A stretch of 64,000 bases of DNA from Porcincola intestinalis (GTDB lineage: Bacteria; Bacillota; Clostridia; Lachnospirales; Lachnospiraceae): NCBI RefSeq assembly GCF_009696445.1, contig NZ_VULZ01000011.1, positions 1 through 64,000 of the forward strand. The letters run 5' to 3'. Shown here one piece after another: positions 17,391 through 26,576 of this stretch. The position numbers and the translations under genes are program-made. Every line of letters starts with the position of its first letter. The stretch's first letter is position 1. The notes under the pieces were generated by a model that searched no databases, was not told where the DNA came from, and saw nothing but the letters and a program-made list of their open reading frames with translations.

Positions 17391-19436
17391 TTACGCCTCC
17401 GCAGCCTGCGCAAACTGGGAGTTGTAGAGATCCGCATAGAATCCCTGTTTTGCGAGGAGCTCTTCATGGGTCCCCTGCTCGACGATGTCTCCGTGATTCA
17501 GGACAAGGATCAGATCCGCATTGCGGATGGTCGACAGCCTGTGCGCGATCACAAAGCTTGTCCTGCCCTTCATCAGACGATCCATGGCGCTCTGAATCAG
17601 CTGCTCTGTACGAGTATCGACGGAGGAGGTCGCCTCGTCCAGAATCAGTACACTGCGGTCTGCAAGCATCGCCCGCGCAATGGTGAGAAGCTGTTTCTGT
17701 CCCTGGGACACATTTGTCGCGTCCTCATTCAACACCAGATCGTAACCACCCGGAAGGGTGCGGATAAAGTGATCAACGTAGGCAGCCTTTGCAGCCGCTT
17801 CGACCTCCTCGTCGGTCGCATTCAGTCTGCCATAGCGGATGTTCTCCCGAATTGTTCCGGAGAACAGCCATGTATCCTGCAGTACCATGGCAAAATGCGC
17901 CCTCAGCTCATGCCGGTCAAAGCGCCGGATATCCCTGCCGTCCAGGCTGATGGAACCGCTGTTGACATCGTAGAAACGCATCAGGAGCTTGACAATGGTC
18001 GTCTTGCCGGCGCCCGTCGGCCCGACAATCGCAATCTTCTGCCCGGGCTCTACATGGGCCGTGAAATCATGGATGATGATCTGATCCGGATTGTACCCGA
18101 AGCGGACATGGTCGAAATCCACTTTCCCTGAGACCCTCCCCGGCAGGACTGCCTGCTCCGCGCGCTCATTTCTTCCGGCCGTCTGTCCCTCCGCGCCCTG
18201 CACGCTGGTCTGACTCGTATTTTCAACGGATTCGTTTTCCTGTGCTTCTGCAGCATTCTGACCAGCAGGAAGCTGGGTTTCCTCCTCCTCATCCAGAAAC
18301 TCGAACACACGCTCCGCCGCAGCCGTCATCGACTGCACCTGGTTCAACACCTGCGCCATCTGTGCCAGCGGCTGTTTGATGTTCCCGACATACTGGATGA
18401 ACGCCTGGATATCTCCGACCCCGATCACACCGCGGATGGAGAGCATCCCGCCCGAGATCGCGACCCCTGCGTACCCAAGGTAGCTGATGAAATTCATGAC
18501 CGGCATCATGACACCGGATATGCACTGCGACTTCCACGCTGAATCATAGAGATCATTGTTTGTCTTCCCGAATTCACTCAGGACGACATTCTCCCGGTTG
18601 AAGGCCTTGATGACCAGCTGTCCGGAGAAATCCTCCTCAATCTGCCCGTTGATCATGCCGAGCGATTCCTGCTGCCGCATAAAATACTTCTGCGATTTCT
18701 TCACGATGAAGGCAACCAGCACACCGGACACCGGAATCACGACCACCGCAATCAGGGTCATCACCGGAGATATGGTAAGCATCATCACAACGACGCCCAC
18801 AAGGGTCGCGATGGAGGTAATAATCATCGTGATGCTCTGGTTCAGACCTGTCCCGAGCGTATCGACATCGTTTGTGATTCGCGAGAGGACGTCGCCGTAC
18901 GGGCGGCTCTCAAAATACTTCATCGGCATCCGGTCGATCTTCTCGGCTATCTCCCGGCGCATCCGGTAGGCGACCTTCTGGCTGACCGTCGTCATGATCC
19001 AGCCCTGGACCAGACTGAAGACAGCTGATGCCAGATAAAGGCCGAGTGTCCAGAGCAGAATCCGTCCAATCTTTCCGAAATCGATCCCGCCAGTCCCCTG
19101 GACCTTCCGCATCAGCCCCTGCGCCAGCTCCGTTGTCGCATGTCCCATGATCTTCGGGCCGAATACATTGAACACCGTCGAGGCAGCGGCAAAGATCATG
19201 ACTGCAAAGACAGCCGCCTTGTACCGTCCCATATAACGCAGCAGCTTACCGAATGAGCCCCTGAAGTCCTTTGGCTTTTCAACCACCTGGTTTCTGCCAG
19301 GTCCGTGCTTGGGCGCTGAAGCGCGCTGCCTCTTCCGGAATTCCTCCAGCTGCTGCTCCTTTGCGCGCTTTGCTGCCTCCTCCTCAGAGCCCCTTCCGAA
19401 TCCGGAGGGCTTGTTCTTTCTATATTTATTCTGCAT
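17391..19436 (-). CDS. heterodimeric ABC exporter, subunit with catalytic glutamate
   Basis: A 681-residue exporter half-transporter: a basic, Gln/Glu-rich N-terminal tail (about 1-45), six transmembrane helices (about 60-360), an acidic Gln/Glu-rich linker (about 375-430), and a C-terminal ATPase domain. Walker A is GPTGAGKTT, the signature is the degenerate VSQGQKQ, and Walker B ends LILDEATSS with a catalytic Glu. ATG 19436 overlaps the end of the upstream subunit gene by 11 bp, which implies coupling. With its partner it should form a drug- or lipid-type exporter with one consensus and one degenerate ATP site. Confidence 0.93.
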   Translation of the reverse strand: MQNKYRKNKPSGFGRGSEEEAAKRAKEQQLEEFRKRQRASAPKHGPGRNQVVEKPKDFRGSFGKLLRYMGRYKAAVFAVMIFAAASTVFNVFGPKIMGHATTELAQGLMRKVQGTGGIDFGKIGRILLWTLGLYLASAVFSLVQGWIMTTVSQKVAYRMRREIAEKIDRMPMKYFESRPYGDVLSRITNDVDTLGTGLNQSITMIITSIATLVGVVVMMLTISPVMTLIAVVVIPVSGVLVAFIVKKSQKYFMRQQESLGMINGQIEEDFSGQLVIKAFNRENVVLSEFGKTNNDLYDSAWKSQCISGVMMPVMNFISYLGYAGVAISGGMLSIRGVIGVGDIQAFIQYVGNIKQPLAQMAQVLNQVQSMTAAAERVFEFLDEEEETQLPAGQNAAEAQENESVENTSQTSVQGAEGQTAGRNERAEQAVLPGRVSGKVDFDHVRFGYNPDQIIIHDFTAHVEPGQKIAIVGPTGAGKTTIVKLLMRFYDVNSGSISLDGRDIRRFDRHELRAHFAMVLQDTWLFSGTIRENIRYGRLNATDEEVEAAAKAAYVDHFIRTLPGGYDLVLNEDATNVSQGQKQLLTIARAMLADRSVLILDEATSSVDTRTEQLIQSAMDRLMKGRTSFVIAHRLSTIRNADLILVLNHGDIVEQGTHEELLAKQGFYADLYNSQFAQAAEA

Positions 19437-21774
19437 GGCGCGTTTCCTCCAGTTCCTTCTGCGAAAGCTGAGACGCCGCGATCTGCCGGTAGACCTCGCA
19501 TGTATCAAGCAGCTGCGTGTGCGTCCCGCAGCCGACCAGTCTTCCCTCATCGAGCACCAGAATCTGGTCCGCGCTCAGAATGGTGCTGACCCGCTGCGCG
19601 ACAATGATCTTTGTCGCGTCCTTCTCCTCCTCAGAGAGCTTCGCCCGCAGCCTCGCGTCTGTCTTCATGTCAAGTGCCGAAAAACTGTCGTCGAAAACCA
19701 GCACCAGCGGATTCTTCGCAATCGCCCTCGCAATCGAAAGCCGCTGTTTCTGACCGCCTGACACATTGCCACCGCCCTGGGAAATGAAGCTGTTGTACTG
19801 ATCCTCCTTCTCCATGATGAAATCATCTGCCTGTGCGATCTGAGCCGCGCGCTTTACCGCCTCATCCGGCGCGTCCGGTTTTCCGAACCGGATATTGGAG
19901 GCAACCGTCCCGGAGAACAAGGTTCCCTTCTGCGGCACAAACCCGATTTCCGCCCGCAGATCATGGAGATCCCGTTTCCGTATATCCACTCCGTCCACCG
20001 TGATCGAGCCCTCTGTGACATCGTAGAATCTCGGAATCAGATTCACCAGCGTACTCTTGCCGGAACCTGTGCTTCCGATGATGGCTGTCGTCTCGCCCGG
20101 TCTTGCCGTGAATGAAATATCATGAAGGGCATCCATTTCCGCACCGGGATAGCGGAAGTTCACATGATCGAACCTTACAACCCCTTTCTTTTCCTGCGGG
20201 ATCTCCTCATGCTCCGGATTCTCAATTGAGGACTTTGTGGAGGTCACCTCATGAATCCGCTCCGCCGCGACGCCTGCACGCGGCAGGATGATCGACATCG
20301 CCGTCAGAATCATGAACGAGGAAATGATGATCATCGCATAGGTGATGAAGGAGGTCATCGCGCCGACCTGGAGCGTCCCGGCATCGACGCGGTGCGCAGC
20401 CACCCAGGTGATCAGAACACCGAGCCCGCTCATGATGAACATCATCGACGGCATCATGAAGGTCATAACGCGGTTCGTGAAGAGCTGTGTGCGCATCAGA
20501 TCGGTGTTGGCATCGTCAAAACGCTCCTCCTCTGTCTTCTCCCTTCCGAATGCCCGAACCACCATCAGTCCGGTCAGGATCTCTCTGGAAACCAGATTCA
20601 GCCGGTCCACCAGCTTCTGCATACTCTTGAACTTCGGCATCGCCAGCACGACAAGCGTGAGGATGATACCCACAATCACTGCGATCCCCAGCAGAATCAC
20701 CCAGCTCATGTTGGCATGGGACTGATAGACCTTCACGATTCCCCAGACTGCCAGCACCGGCGCATAGAGCACCATCCGGAGCATCATCGTCGTGACCATC
20801 TGGACCTGCTGGACATCATTGGTCGCCCTGGTGATCAGGGAGGAGGTCTGAAAATGATCCATCTCTGCGTTCGAGTACCCGATGACATTCCCGAAAACCT
20901 TCAGGCGAAGGTCTCTCCCGACAGCAGCGCCAACCCTGGACGCGACAAATGATACAGCCACGGCGGCCGCTCCCATCAGGAGTGCCATCAGAATCATCCG
21001 CCCGCCGCTGAGCCACAGATACTGCCTTTGTATCTTGTCGATATCGGTCCCGGCGGCCTTGTCCGCCTCCGCGGCATACCGGATCGCCATCGCGCGCATG
21101 GTCTGGGAGCCCGTCTGACTGATGGTGTCCGTGATCTGCTTCTTCATCTGGCTGAGGCTGTCTTCGCTCATCCGGCCGCTGTCAATCATCTTCTGAATTG
21201 CCGGTCTTACATCGACATATGTAGATGCATTTCCCTTTTCATCCTCTGCCTCGAAGGTGGTGATATCCAGGCCATATGCATCGGCGATCTCCTTCACTGA
21301 CATTGAATCCAGACGGTCTGCCTGCTTCTTTGCAGCATCCAGAAGCGCGCCCTTCAGCTTCTGTGACTGAAGAGCGTTCTCTGCCTGGGTCTTCATCATC
21401 GTGCGGAACGATTCCTCCGACATATGCCCGAGCTGGTAAGCCATCACCAGCGGTGTCAGGAGGTCTCCATCCAGCTCCTTCAGCTTCTCTCTACTGAGGT
21501 TCTGAAGGGAATAGTGATCCCCGTCTTTCTCATAGGCATCCGTCCATACCCGTTTCTGCGCATCGTCCATGAAGATCTGCGCCGCCTCAAACTCTCCTGC
21601 CGTGATGCTGGACGGTGTGATGTGCTCAAGTCCTTTGTTCTGAATGCCCACATCGATGATGTTCTGCGTGTACTGCGGCATGGACATCTCGCAGAAGCCC
21701 TGGACAACCAAAAGCACAGCGAGCAGCAGTACAGAACGCCAGTACTGCTTCAGATTTTCAAATATGTATCTCAT
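19426..21774 (-). CDS. heterodimeric ABC exporter, subunit with degenerate Walker B
   Basis: A 782-residue partner subunit. The first helix (about 15-35) is followed by an unusually large extracytoplasmic insertion (about 40-240, rich in Gln, Asp and Lys), then five helices and the ATPase domain. Walker A is GSTGSGKST and the signature is the canonical VSGGQKQRLSIARA, but Walker B reads LVFDDSFSALD, with Asp in place of the catalytic Glu. This is the usual sign of an asymmetric heterodimer. It lies 18 bp after the esterase gene and overlaps the second subunit gene. Expression is probably controlled by the divergent TetR gene. Confidence 0.93.
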   Translation of the reverse strand: MRYIFENLKQYWRSVLLLAVLLVVQGFCEMSMPQYTQNIIDVGIQNKGLEHITPSSITAGEFEAAQIFMDDAQKRVWTDAYEKDGDHYSLQNLSREKLKELDGDLLTPLVMAYQLGHMSEESFRTMMKTQAENALQSQKLKGALLDAAKKQADRLDSMSVKEIADAYGLDITTFEAEDEKGNASTYVDVRPAIQKMIDSGRMSEDSLSQMKKQITDTISQTGSQTMRAMAIRYAAEADKAAGTDIDKIQRQYLWLSGGRMILMALLMGAAAVAVSFVASRVGAAVGRDLRLKVFGNVIGYSNAEMDHFQTSSLITRATNDVQQVQMVTTMMLRMVLYAPVLAVWGIVKVYQSHANMSWVILLGIAVIVGIILTLVVLAMPKFKSMQKLVDRLNLVSREILTGLMVVRAFGREKTEEERFDDANTDLMRTQLFTNRVMTFMMPSMMFIMSGLGVLITWVAAHRVDAGTLQVGAMTSFITYAMIIISSFMILTAMSIILPRAGVAAERIHEVTSTKSSIENPEHEEIPQEKKGVVRFDHVNFRYPGAEMDALHDISFTARPGETTAIIGSTGSGKSTLVNLIPRFYDVTEGSITVDGVDIRKRDLHDLRAEIGFVPQKGTLFSGTVASNIRFGKPDAPDEAVKRAAQIAQADDFIMEKEDQYNSFISQGGGNVSGGQKQRLSIARAIAKNPLVLVFDDSFSALDMKTDARLRAKLSEEEKDATKIIVAQRVSTILSADQILVLDEGRLVGCGTHTQLLDTCEVYRQIAASQLSQKELEETRHAE

Positions 21775-21792
21775 TCCGTTTCCCTCTTCAGA

Positions 21793-22815
21793 TTAAAAAC
21801 AATGTTTTTTCAGGAAGTCAGTCAATCTCAGAAACGCTTTCTGGGCAGTGGGATCTGTTCTCTCTTCAGCGACAAAGCAATGCGGCATCTTTTTTCCCTC
21901 TTCCTTCAGCGGATCAACGAGTTCATTCACCACCCCCGCCTTCTCAAGCGCATCGTGCATTTCATTCATATCGGTCCTATATTCGCTTCCAAGCAGGAAT
22001 GAAGGTGGATAGGTGCCTGTCACATGCAGAATGTTGTTATAACGCGATTTATCCTCTTTCGAAAGAAACGTGGTTCCTTTGACATAGTTTCCGATCAGCA
22101 GCCTGCATGCAAAAGAAAACGTATCATAATCCAGCGGCGCATCATCAATTACAACAGCCTTCACCTGATCTGTAGACAGGGATGGCGTAACGCCGATAAG
22201 ATCCGCATAATCACTGTTCGTGATCACGCTTCCCATCTGGGATGCCATGATTGCGCCAGCAGAGGATCCCATGATTATAACATGCTCCATGTCCAGATGA
22301 TATTCATCCGCATGCTCCTTCGCCCATGCAAATGCCTGACTTGCCTGAATGAGCGGAACCGGAAAATGGTAATCCGGCACCAGCGCATAGTCGACATTGA
22401 CGATTGTATAGCCCGCCGCGCACAGATCGTCCAGCAATGCGGTCGCCTCAGTAGCAGCCATCGGATCGCCCATATCCTTACTGCCGCCGAAGAAACCGCC
22501 GCCATGAAAATAAAACAGTGTCGGATGCTTCTCTTTGACATCCTCCGAAGGATAAGTGATGTCCAGAAAACTGTTCGGATATTCGGTACCATACTCGCGG
22601 TCTGTTATCTTGTAAAGTCCAGATTCTGTCGTTCCTTCAGATGGTTCATGCAAAGGTGCATACGTATTCACAGGATTCTTCTGATACATCAGCTTCTGAA
22701 TCCCACCTACCGCAAGCTGAGGATGAATGGCTACGGCTAGTATCCCTGCACCCGCAGTTGCAGCAACTATGCTCACAATTATGCCTATGATTCTTAACAA
22801 ACGATGTTTTCTCAT
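21793..22815 (-). CDS. membrane-anchored alpha/beta hydrolase (esterase/lipase type)
   Basis: A 340-residue hydrolase with a signal anchor at residues 8-30, so the enzyme faces outside. The oxyanion motif HGGGFFGG, nucleophile elbow GSSAGA, and candidate catalytic Asp (TDMNE) and His (MPHCF) near the C-terminus mark the hormone-sensitive-lipase/BD-FAE esterase group. It is the first gene of a minus-strand unit continuing into the exporter genes with an 18-bp gap. Co-transcription with a drug-type exporter suggests it may act on the same compound, for instance an ester or peptide product; that is inference. Confidence 0.87.
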   Translation of the reverse strand: MRKHRLLRIIGIIVSIVAATAGAGILAVAIHPQLAVGGIQKLMYQKNPVNTYAPLHEPSEGTTESGLYKITDREYGTEYPNSFLDITYPSEDVKEKHPTLFYFHGGGFFGGSKDMGDPMAATEATALLDDLCAAGYTIVNVDYALVPDYHFPVPLIQASQAFAWAKEHADEYHLDMEHVIIMGSSAGAIMASQMGSVITNSDYADLIGVTPSLSTDQVKAVVIDDAPLDYDTFSFACRLLIGNYVKGTTFLSKEDKSRYNNILHVTGTYPPSFLLGSEYRTDMNEMHDALEKAGVVNELVDPLKEEGKKMPHCFVAEERTDPTAQKAFLRLTDFLKKHCF

Positions 22816-22858
22816 AATATTCCTTGCCTTTCCTTTTCGGAAACTTTATCATAAGAAA

Positions 22859-22884
22859 ATATTTGAGACAAGTGTCTCAAATAT
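22859..22884. promoter_or_regulatory. TetR-type operator palindrome
   Basis: Two perfect 12-base arms, ATATTTGAGACA and TGTCTCAAATAT, are separated by AG. The palindrome lies between the divergent tetR-like gene and the esterase-exporter unit. On the plus side it runs into TATAAT (22882-22887); on the minus side TTGTCT lies in it and TAAAGT follows 17 bp on. A dimer bound here would block both promoters. Confidence 0.85.
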
Positions 22885-22912
22885 AATGGGACAGAAAGGT
22901 ACGAAATGACTC

Positions 22913-23458
22913 ATGCAGAATGACTTTAATAAGGTATATTATGTTGAACAGCAGCTTGCAGAAACCCTGATTGAATTACTGAAAAGCATGTCTTTGGATG
23001 AAATATCCGTTCGGGAGCTCTGTGTCAGGGCGGGTGTCGGACGCGCTTCCTTCTATCGCCATTTTCAGAGTAAAGAAGAAATTCTGGAGCGGCATGCACA
23101 ATTTCTGATCAAGGAATGGGCAAAAGAATTAGAATCAGATCCCGGCGCAAAACCATGGAACGTATTCGAAAGCCTGTTCAACCACATAAAGAAACACCAG
23201 ACTTTTTATGAAGTACTTCATAAAACTGGAAGAGATGCCATTTTACGGGTATCTCTCCGCGAGAAAATCGGATTAACAGGGAAACTCCCCAATGACGATG
23301 CTTATCAAAAAGTATTCTTTGCGGACGGAATCAGTGGATGGATTGAGGAATGGATTGAAAGAGGTATGCAGGAGACACCGGATGAATTGAATGAATTGCT
23401 ATGTCATTATTTTAATGAAGTCTTATCCCATCTCGGCAAGGTATTCATACCTGCCTAG
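22913..23458 (+). CDS. TetR/AcrR family transcriptional regulator
   Basis: A 181-residue repressor. The N-terminal helix-turn-helix (ISVRELCVRAGVGRASFYRHFQSKEEI, about residues 33-59) is typical, and the C-terminal half resembles the TetR_C_7/TetR_C_33 group found in Firmicutes. It is transcribed divergently from the esterase-exporter genes with a palindromic operator between them, so it most likely represses them and itself until a ligand, perhaps the exported compound, binds. The segment is visibly more AT-rich than its neighbours. Confidence 0.93.
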   Translation: MQNDFNKVYYVEQQLAETLIELLKSMSLDEISVRELCVRAGVGRASFYRHFQSKEEILERHAQFLIKEWAKELESDPGAKPWNVFESLFNHIKKHQTFYEVLHKTGRDAILRVSLREKIGLTGKLPNDDAYQKVFFADGISGWIEEWIERGMQETPDELNELLCHYFNEVLSHLGKVFIPA

Positions 23459-23503
23459 CTTACATGGTGCAGAAACTCATACAGGAATATTCTGCCAATG
23501 CTT

Positions 23504-25279
23504 TTATTGCGGCAGAAGTAACCTGAGATCATCGAGATAGTCCTCGATCAGTGAGAGCGTTCCGTCCTCCTCCGTCACAGCCGAGTCTCCGATTTCTTCA
23601 AACAGTTTTTCATTGATGGAATCTGCGACGACAGCCGGATACAGATGGTGCGCTCTGATATACGATGCAGGATTCTCTCCTGTAAAGAGAATGCGCAGAA
23701 TATCAGTCTCCTCCGCAGAGAGCCCGAAGTCTGCCTGCTCTGACACGCGGCACTGCTGCGGTGCTGCAACGGCAGACTCGGATGGCCGGGTGGCTTCATC
23801 AGCCGTGTTGTCAGCGGGCTGATGCGCCTGAGAGGCCTGCGCCGGCACTGCGTCAGCGGAGCCAGGCTGCCGGGCGGATGTCTGTGCTGAACCGGCCGTG
23901 TTGTCGGCGGGCTGATGCGCCTGAGAGGCCTGCGCCGGCACTGCGTCAGCGGAGCCAGGCTGCCGGGCGGATGTCTGTACAGATTCAGCCTGTCGGGGCC
24001 GGGGAGACGGAAAGGCTGCGGCCAAATCTGTTTCATCCTCGATGCCATCAAGAAGCTGATCTCTCGTATAATCTGCATCAGAGCGGATTGCGCTGAGCTT
24101 CCCCAGATCGAGCCGGATCTCCTGCCGGGCAGCCTTCGCCTGCTCCTTCGCCCGATCTCTGAGATACTCCTGAACCGTCCGTTCCACCAGCTTCCTCAGT
24201 TTCTCATCCAGCGTCCCCGGTTTCAGGTTCCGATACCTGGCTGTCGCTCTCATCTGCCGCTCCGTTTCTCTGCAGACCTCTCCCAGTGTTTTCTGAAGAA
24301 GTCTGCTCCCGAACAACCTTGGGAAATACTGCGTGATGGTCCAGTTTCCCCGCCGGCACCAGTAGACCAGAAGCGGATCCACAAGAAAGATGCGGTCCTT
24401 TTTTCGGTCCGCCGCCACATTTTCCCCGGATCTGACCCGGCTCAGCAGCCAGGGTCTCGTCTCACTCTTCCCGGCCAGCTCGTCCGCGAGTGCACGTCCA
24501 TGTTCTGACTGGTACATATCCGCCCAGGTGCGGTAGACGCGCACGAGTACCGCCTTCATATCCTCCTCGTGTGCCCGGAAAAACGCCGACTTGCTCCCCC
24601 TGTATCTGCCAAATTCGGATATGGACTCATAGAGCTGGTCCGTTTCCGCTTCCTGGTACAGCATCAGCGCAAGGATCCGCTCATCCTCCGCGATTTCCTT
24701 CTCAAAAACCTCTGCAACATATGATCTTGGAAGATCTGCCGTGATGACATAGTATTGCAGAGCTGTCCGGATGCTGTCCGGGTCGAAAACCGACTCCCCG
24801 TTCCAGCCAGAGTCTGCGTCCCCCATGCTTTTCAGGACCTGGAATCCATCCTCCGCTGATTCCTTCCTGTCCGGACTCAGTATCTCACGCATCCGCCTGC
24901 GGCAGGCATTCACTGTCTCCAGGTACGACCGCTCCTGTTTCCCGCGTTCCTGGAGCCTGCGCTGCAACTCCGGCGCTCTGCCTGCCAGGATCATGCGCCG
25001 CAGTTCCTCGTCTTTTCCTCCCCAGATCTGTCCGCTGCTCTGCGCTGCGTGTTCACGCACAGGCCGGATCTGTCTCCCGCTGTCCCCCTCAGGATACCGC
25101 TGGCGAAGACTTTCGCGGTTCCTGTCCGGAATCGGTACATCTCTGTAGATTGGATTGTCTTCGCTCTGCATTCTGTCTGCATCCTCCCTTTCTCTCCGCG
25201 CACCAGAGCAATCCGGACTCCAGCTTCGACACTTCGTGGCAAATGCTCTCCCGCTGGCTGCCTGATCTCTGATCCGCAT
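23504..25279 (-). CDS. TerB-C domain protein with duplicated low-complexity insert
   Basis: A 591-residue soluble protein. Residues about 160-345 look like the helical TerB_N-type region; 350-410 (ending LGKLSAIRSDADYTRDQLL) and 519-591 (LSAEETDILRILFTG to the acidic end) look like the two halves of a TerB_C domain. Between them a Gln/Ala/Pro/Ser-rich insert (about 425-505) holds a 31-residue exact duplication. TerB-family domains occur in tellurite-resistance and stress gene clusters, but no ter genes are nearby. The start is uncertain: ATG 25279 has no good ribosome site, and ATG 25171 (GGGAGG upstream) would shorten it by 36 residues. Confidence 0.7.
   Translation of the reverse strand: MRIRDQAASGRAFATKCRSWSPDCSGARREREDADRMQSEDNPIYRDVPIPDRNRESLRQRYPEGDSGRQIRPVREHAAQSSGQIWGGKDEELRRMILAGRAPELQRRLQERGKQERSYLETVNACRRRMREILSPDRKESAEDGFQVLKSMGDADSGWNGESVFDPDSIRTALQYYVITADLPRSYVAEVFEKEIAEDERILALMLYQEAETDQLYESISEFGRYRGSKSAFFRAHEEDMKAVLVRVYRTWADMYQSEHGRALADELAGKSETRPWLLSRVRSGENVAADRKKDRIFLVDPLLVYWCRRGNWTITQYFPRLFGSRLLQKTLGEVCRETERQMRATARYRNLKPGTLDEKLRKLVERTVQEYLRDRAKEQAKAARQEIRLDLGKLSAIRSDADYTRDQLLDGIEDETDLAAAFPSPRPRQAESVQTSARQPGSADAVPAQASQAHQPADNTAGSAQTSARQPGSADAVPAQASQAHQPADNTADEATRPSESAVAAPQQCRVSEQADFGLSAEETDILRILFTGENPASYIRAHHLYPAVVADSINEKLFEEIGDSAVTEEDGTLSLIEDYLDDLRLLLPQ
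23802..23978 (-). repeat. 93-bp tandem duplication inside the TerB-C gene
   Basis: The block from 23802 to about 23885 recurs from 23895 to 23978, offset by exactly 93 bp (31 codons), with only one base difference seen. It encodes two copies of a SAQTSARQPGSADAVPAQ-type segment. The near-identity suggests a recent slippage event that kept the reading frame. Confidence 0.92.
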
Positions 25280-25481
25280 GTATGAGCCCTCTGCATCGCC
25301 TGACCGGTCGTCTTGCCGTCAGCCCCTCTGATCTGCATAATTTCCAGCTATTGTATCATATCCCGGCAAGCCCCGGATCTGCAGGGATACGTTCTGATTG
25401 TATGCCTCCCGTCGTCACTCTGCACGAATGGCAGGGACCTGCCTCCTCCCATACCGCCCGCTGATCCCGCAATCGTCCGTC

Positions 25482-25510
25482 TTGCAAAATGGGGACACAT
25501 TCTCTATAAT
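25482..25510 (+). promoter_or_regulatory. modA promoter
   Basis: TTGCAA (25482-25487) and a perfect TATAAT (25505-25510) are 17 bp apart. The transcript would start near 25517, directly at the edge of the ModE-like operator. Confidence 0.8.
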
Positions 25511-25518
25511 GAACGCAT

Positions 25519-25542
25519 CGTTATATTTTTTAAAGAATAACG
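25519..25542. promoter_or_regulatory. ModE-type operator
   Basis: CGTTAT and ATAACG are separated by exactly 12 A/T-rich bases. This has the same arms and spacing as the ModE site of the E. coli mod operon as I recall it (CGTTAT-N12-ATAACG). It overlaps the expected transcription start of modA, and a gene with a ModE helix-turn-helix lies two genes' length downstream, so molybdate-bound repressor would shut off the unit. Confidence 0.7.
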
Positions 25543-25575
25543 CATGGTACGACATTTCAGAGAGGAGGTTTCACG

Positions 25576-26481
25576 ATGCGCAAACGTTGGAGAATGGCTT
25601 TCGGATCGGTTCTGCTCTGCACGGCACTTGCTTCCGGCTTTGTACTGTCAGCCGCGGCAGGGGAGACAGAAGAATCTGAGAAGGGTGGGCACCGAACCGA
25701 ACAGACGGAGCTGACCGTGTTTGCGGCAGCTTCCATGACAGAGACGCTCACGAAGCTGGCAGAGACGTATGAACAGAAACATCCGGAAATCGCCATTTCC
25801 TTCAACTTTGATTCCTCGGGAACACTTGAAACACAGATTCTGGAAGGCTCGGACTGCGATCTCTTTCTGTCCGCCGCTCTGAAGCAGATGAATGAGCTGG
25901 ACAAGGATGCCGCACCTGATACGAATCCGGACGGGAACGATGAGCTTCTGGCCGGCACACGTGTCGACTTGCTGGAAAACAAGGTTGCCCTTGCCGTTCC
26001 GGACGGAAATCCGAAGAACATCCGGAGTTTTGATGACCTGGCGGATGACCTGAAGAAGGGCTCAGTCCTGCTTGCGATGGGAAACAGCGATGTGCCCGTC
26101 GGGCAGTACACGCAGAAGATTCTCGCATACTACGGGCTCTCGGAGGATCAGCTTACATCAGATGGCTGCATCACATACGGGTCGAATGTCAAGGAAGTTA
26201 CCGTTCAGGTCTCCGAGGCCTCGGTCGACTGTGGTATCATATATCAGACAGACGCCTTCAGCGCAAAGCTGACCGTAGTCGATACGGCCTCAGCTGATAT
26301 GTGCGGACAGGTCATCTATCCGGCGGCTGTTTTGAAGAACAGTGCCCATCCGGATGAAGCAAAGGCTTTCCTTGCGTACCTGCAGACACCGGAGGCACAA
26401 CAAGTTTTTGAGGAAGTCGGCTTTACACCAATCGTGAAAGAACCGGAAACCGAGAGCCTTTCAGAAGAGACAGAAGCCTGA
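25576..26481 (+). CDS. modA: molybdate ABC transporter substrate-binding protein
   Basis: A 301-residue molybdate/tungstate-type receptor. A signal peptide (1-28, ending SAAAGE) without lipobox is followed by LTVFAAASMTETLTKLAE and SFNFDSSGTLETQILEG, the Ser/Thr-rich oxyanion-binding motifs of ModA, then the VPVGQYTQK and VDCGIIYQTDA motifs typical of the family. The mature protein starts and ends with acidic Glu/Thr/Ser runs, the last residues being SLSEETEA. AGAGAGGAGG precedes the start. The permease and ATPase genes (modB, modC) are not in the window. Confidence 0.93.
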   Translation: MRKRWRMAFGSVLLCTALASGFVLSAAAGETEESEKGGHRTEQTELTVFAAASMTETLTKLAETYEQKHPEIAISFNFDSSGTLETQILEGSDCDLFLSAALKQMNELDKDAAPDTNPDGNDELLAGTRVDLLENKVALAVPDGNPKNIRSFDDLADDLKKGSVLLAMGNSDVPVGQYTQKILAYYGLSEDQLTSDGCITYGSNVKEVTVQVSEASVDCGIIYQTDAFSAKLTVVDTASADMCGQVIYPAAVLKNSAHPDEAKAFLAYLQTPEAQQVFEEVGFTPIVKEPETESLSEETEA

Positions 26482-26576
26482 CCCGCTGCCAGATGGTCTT
26501 TATTCCCAATGCCGGCTGCACAGCGCCAGCATCGCTCCCGGCATCGCGGCGGCTTTCCGGAAAGGATTGCTTTGAT

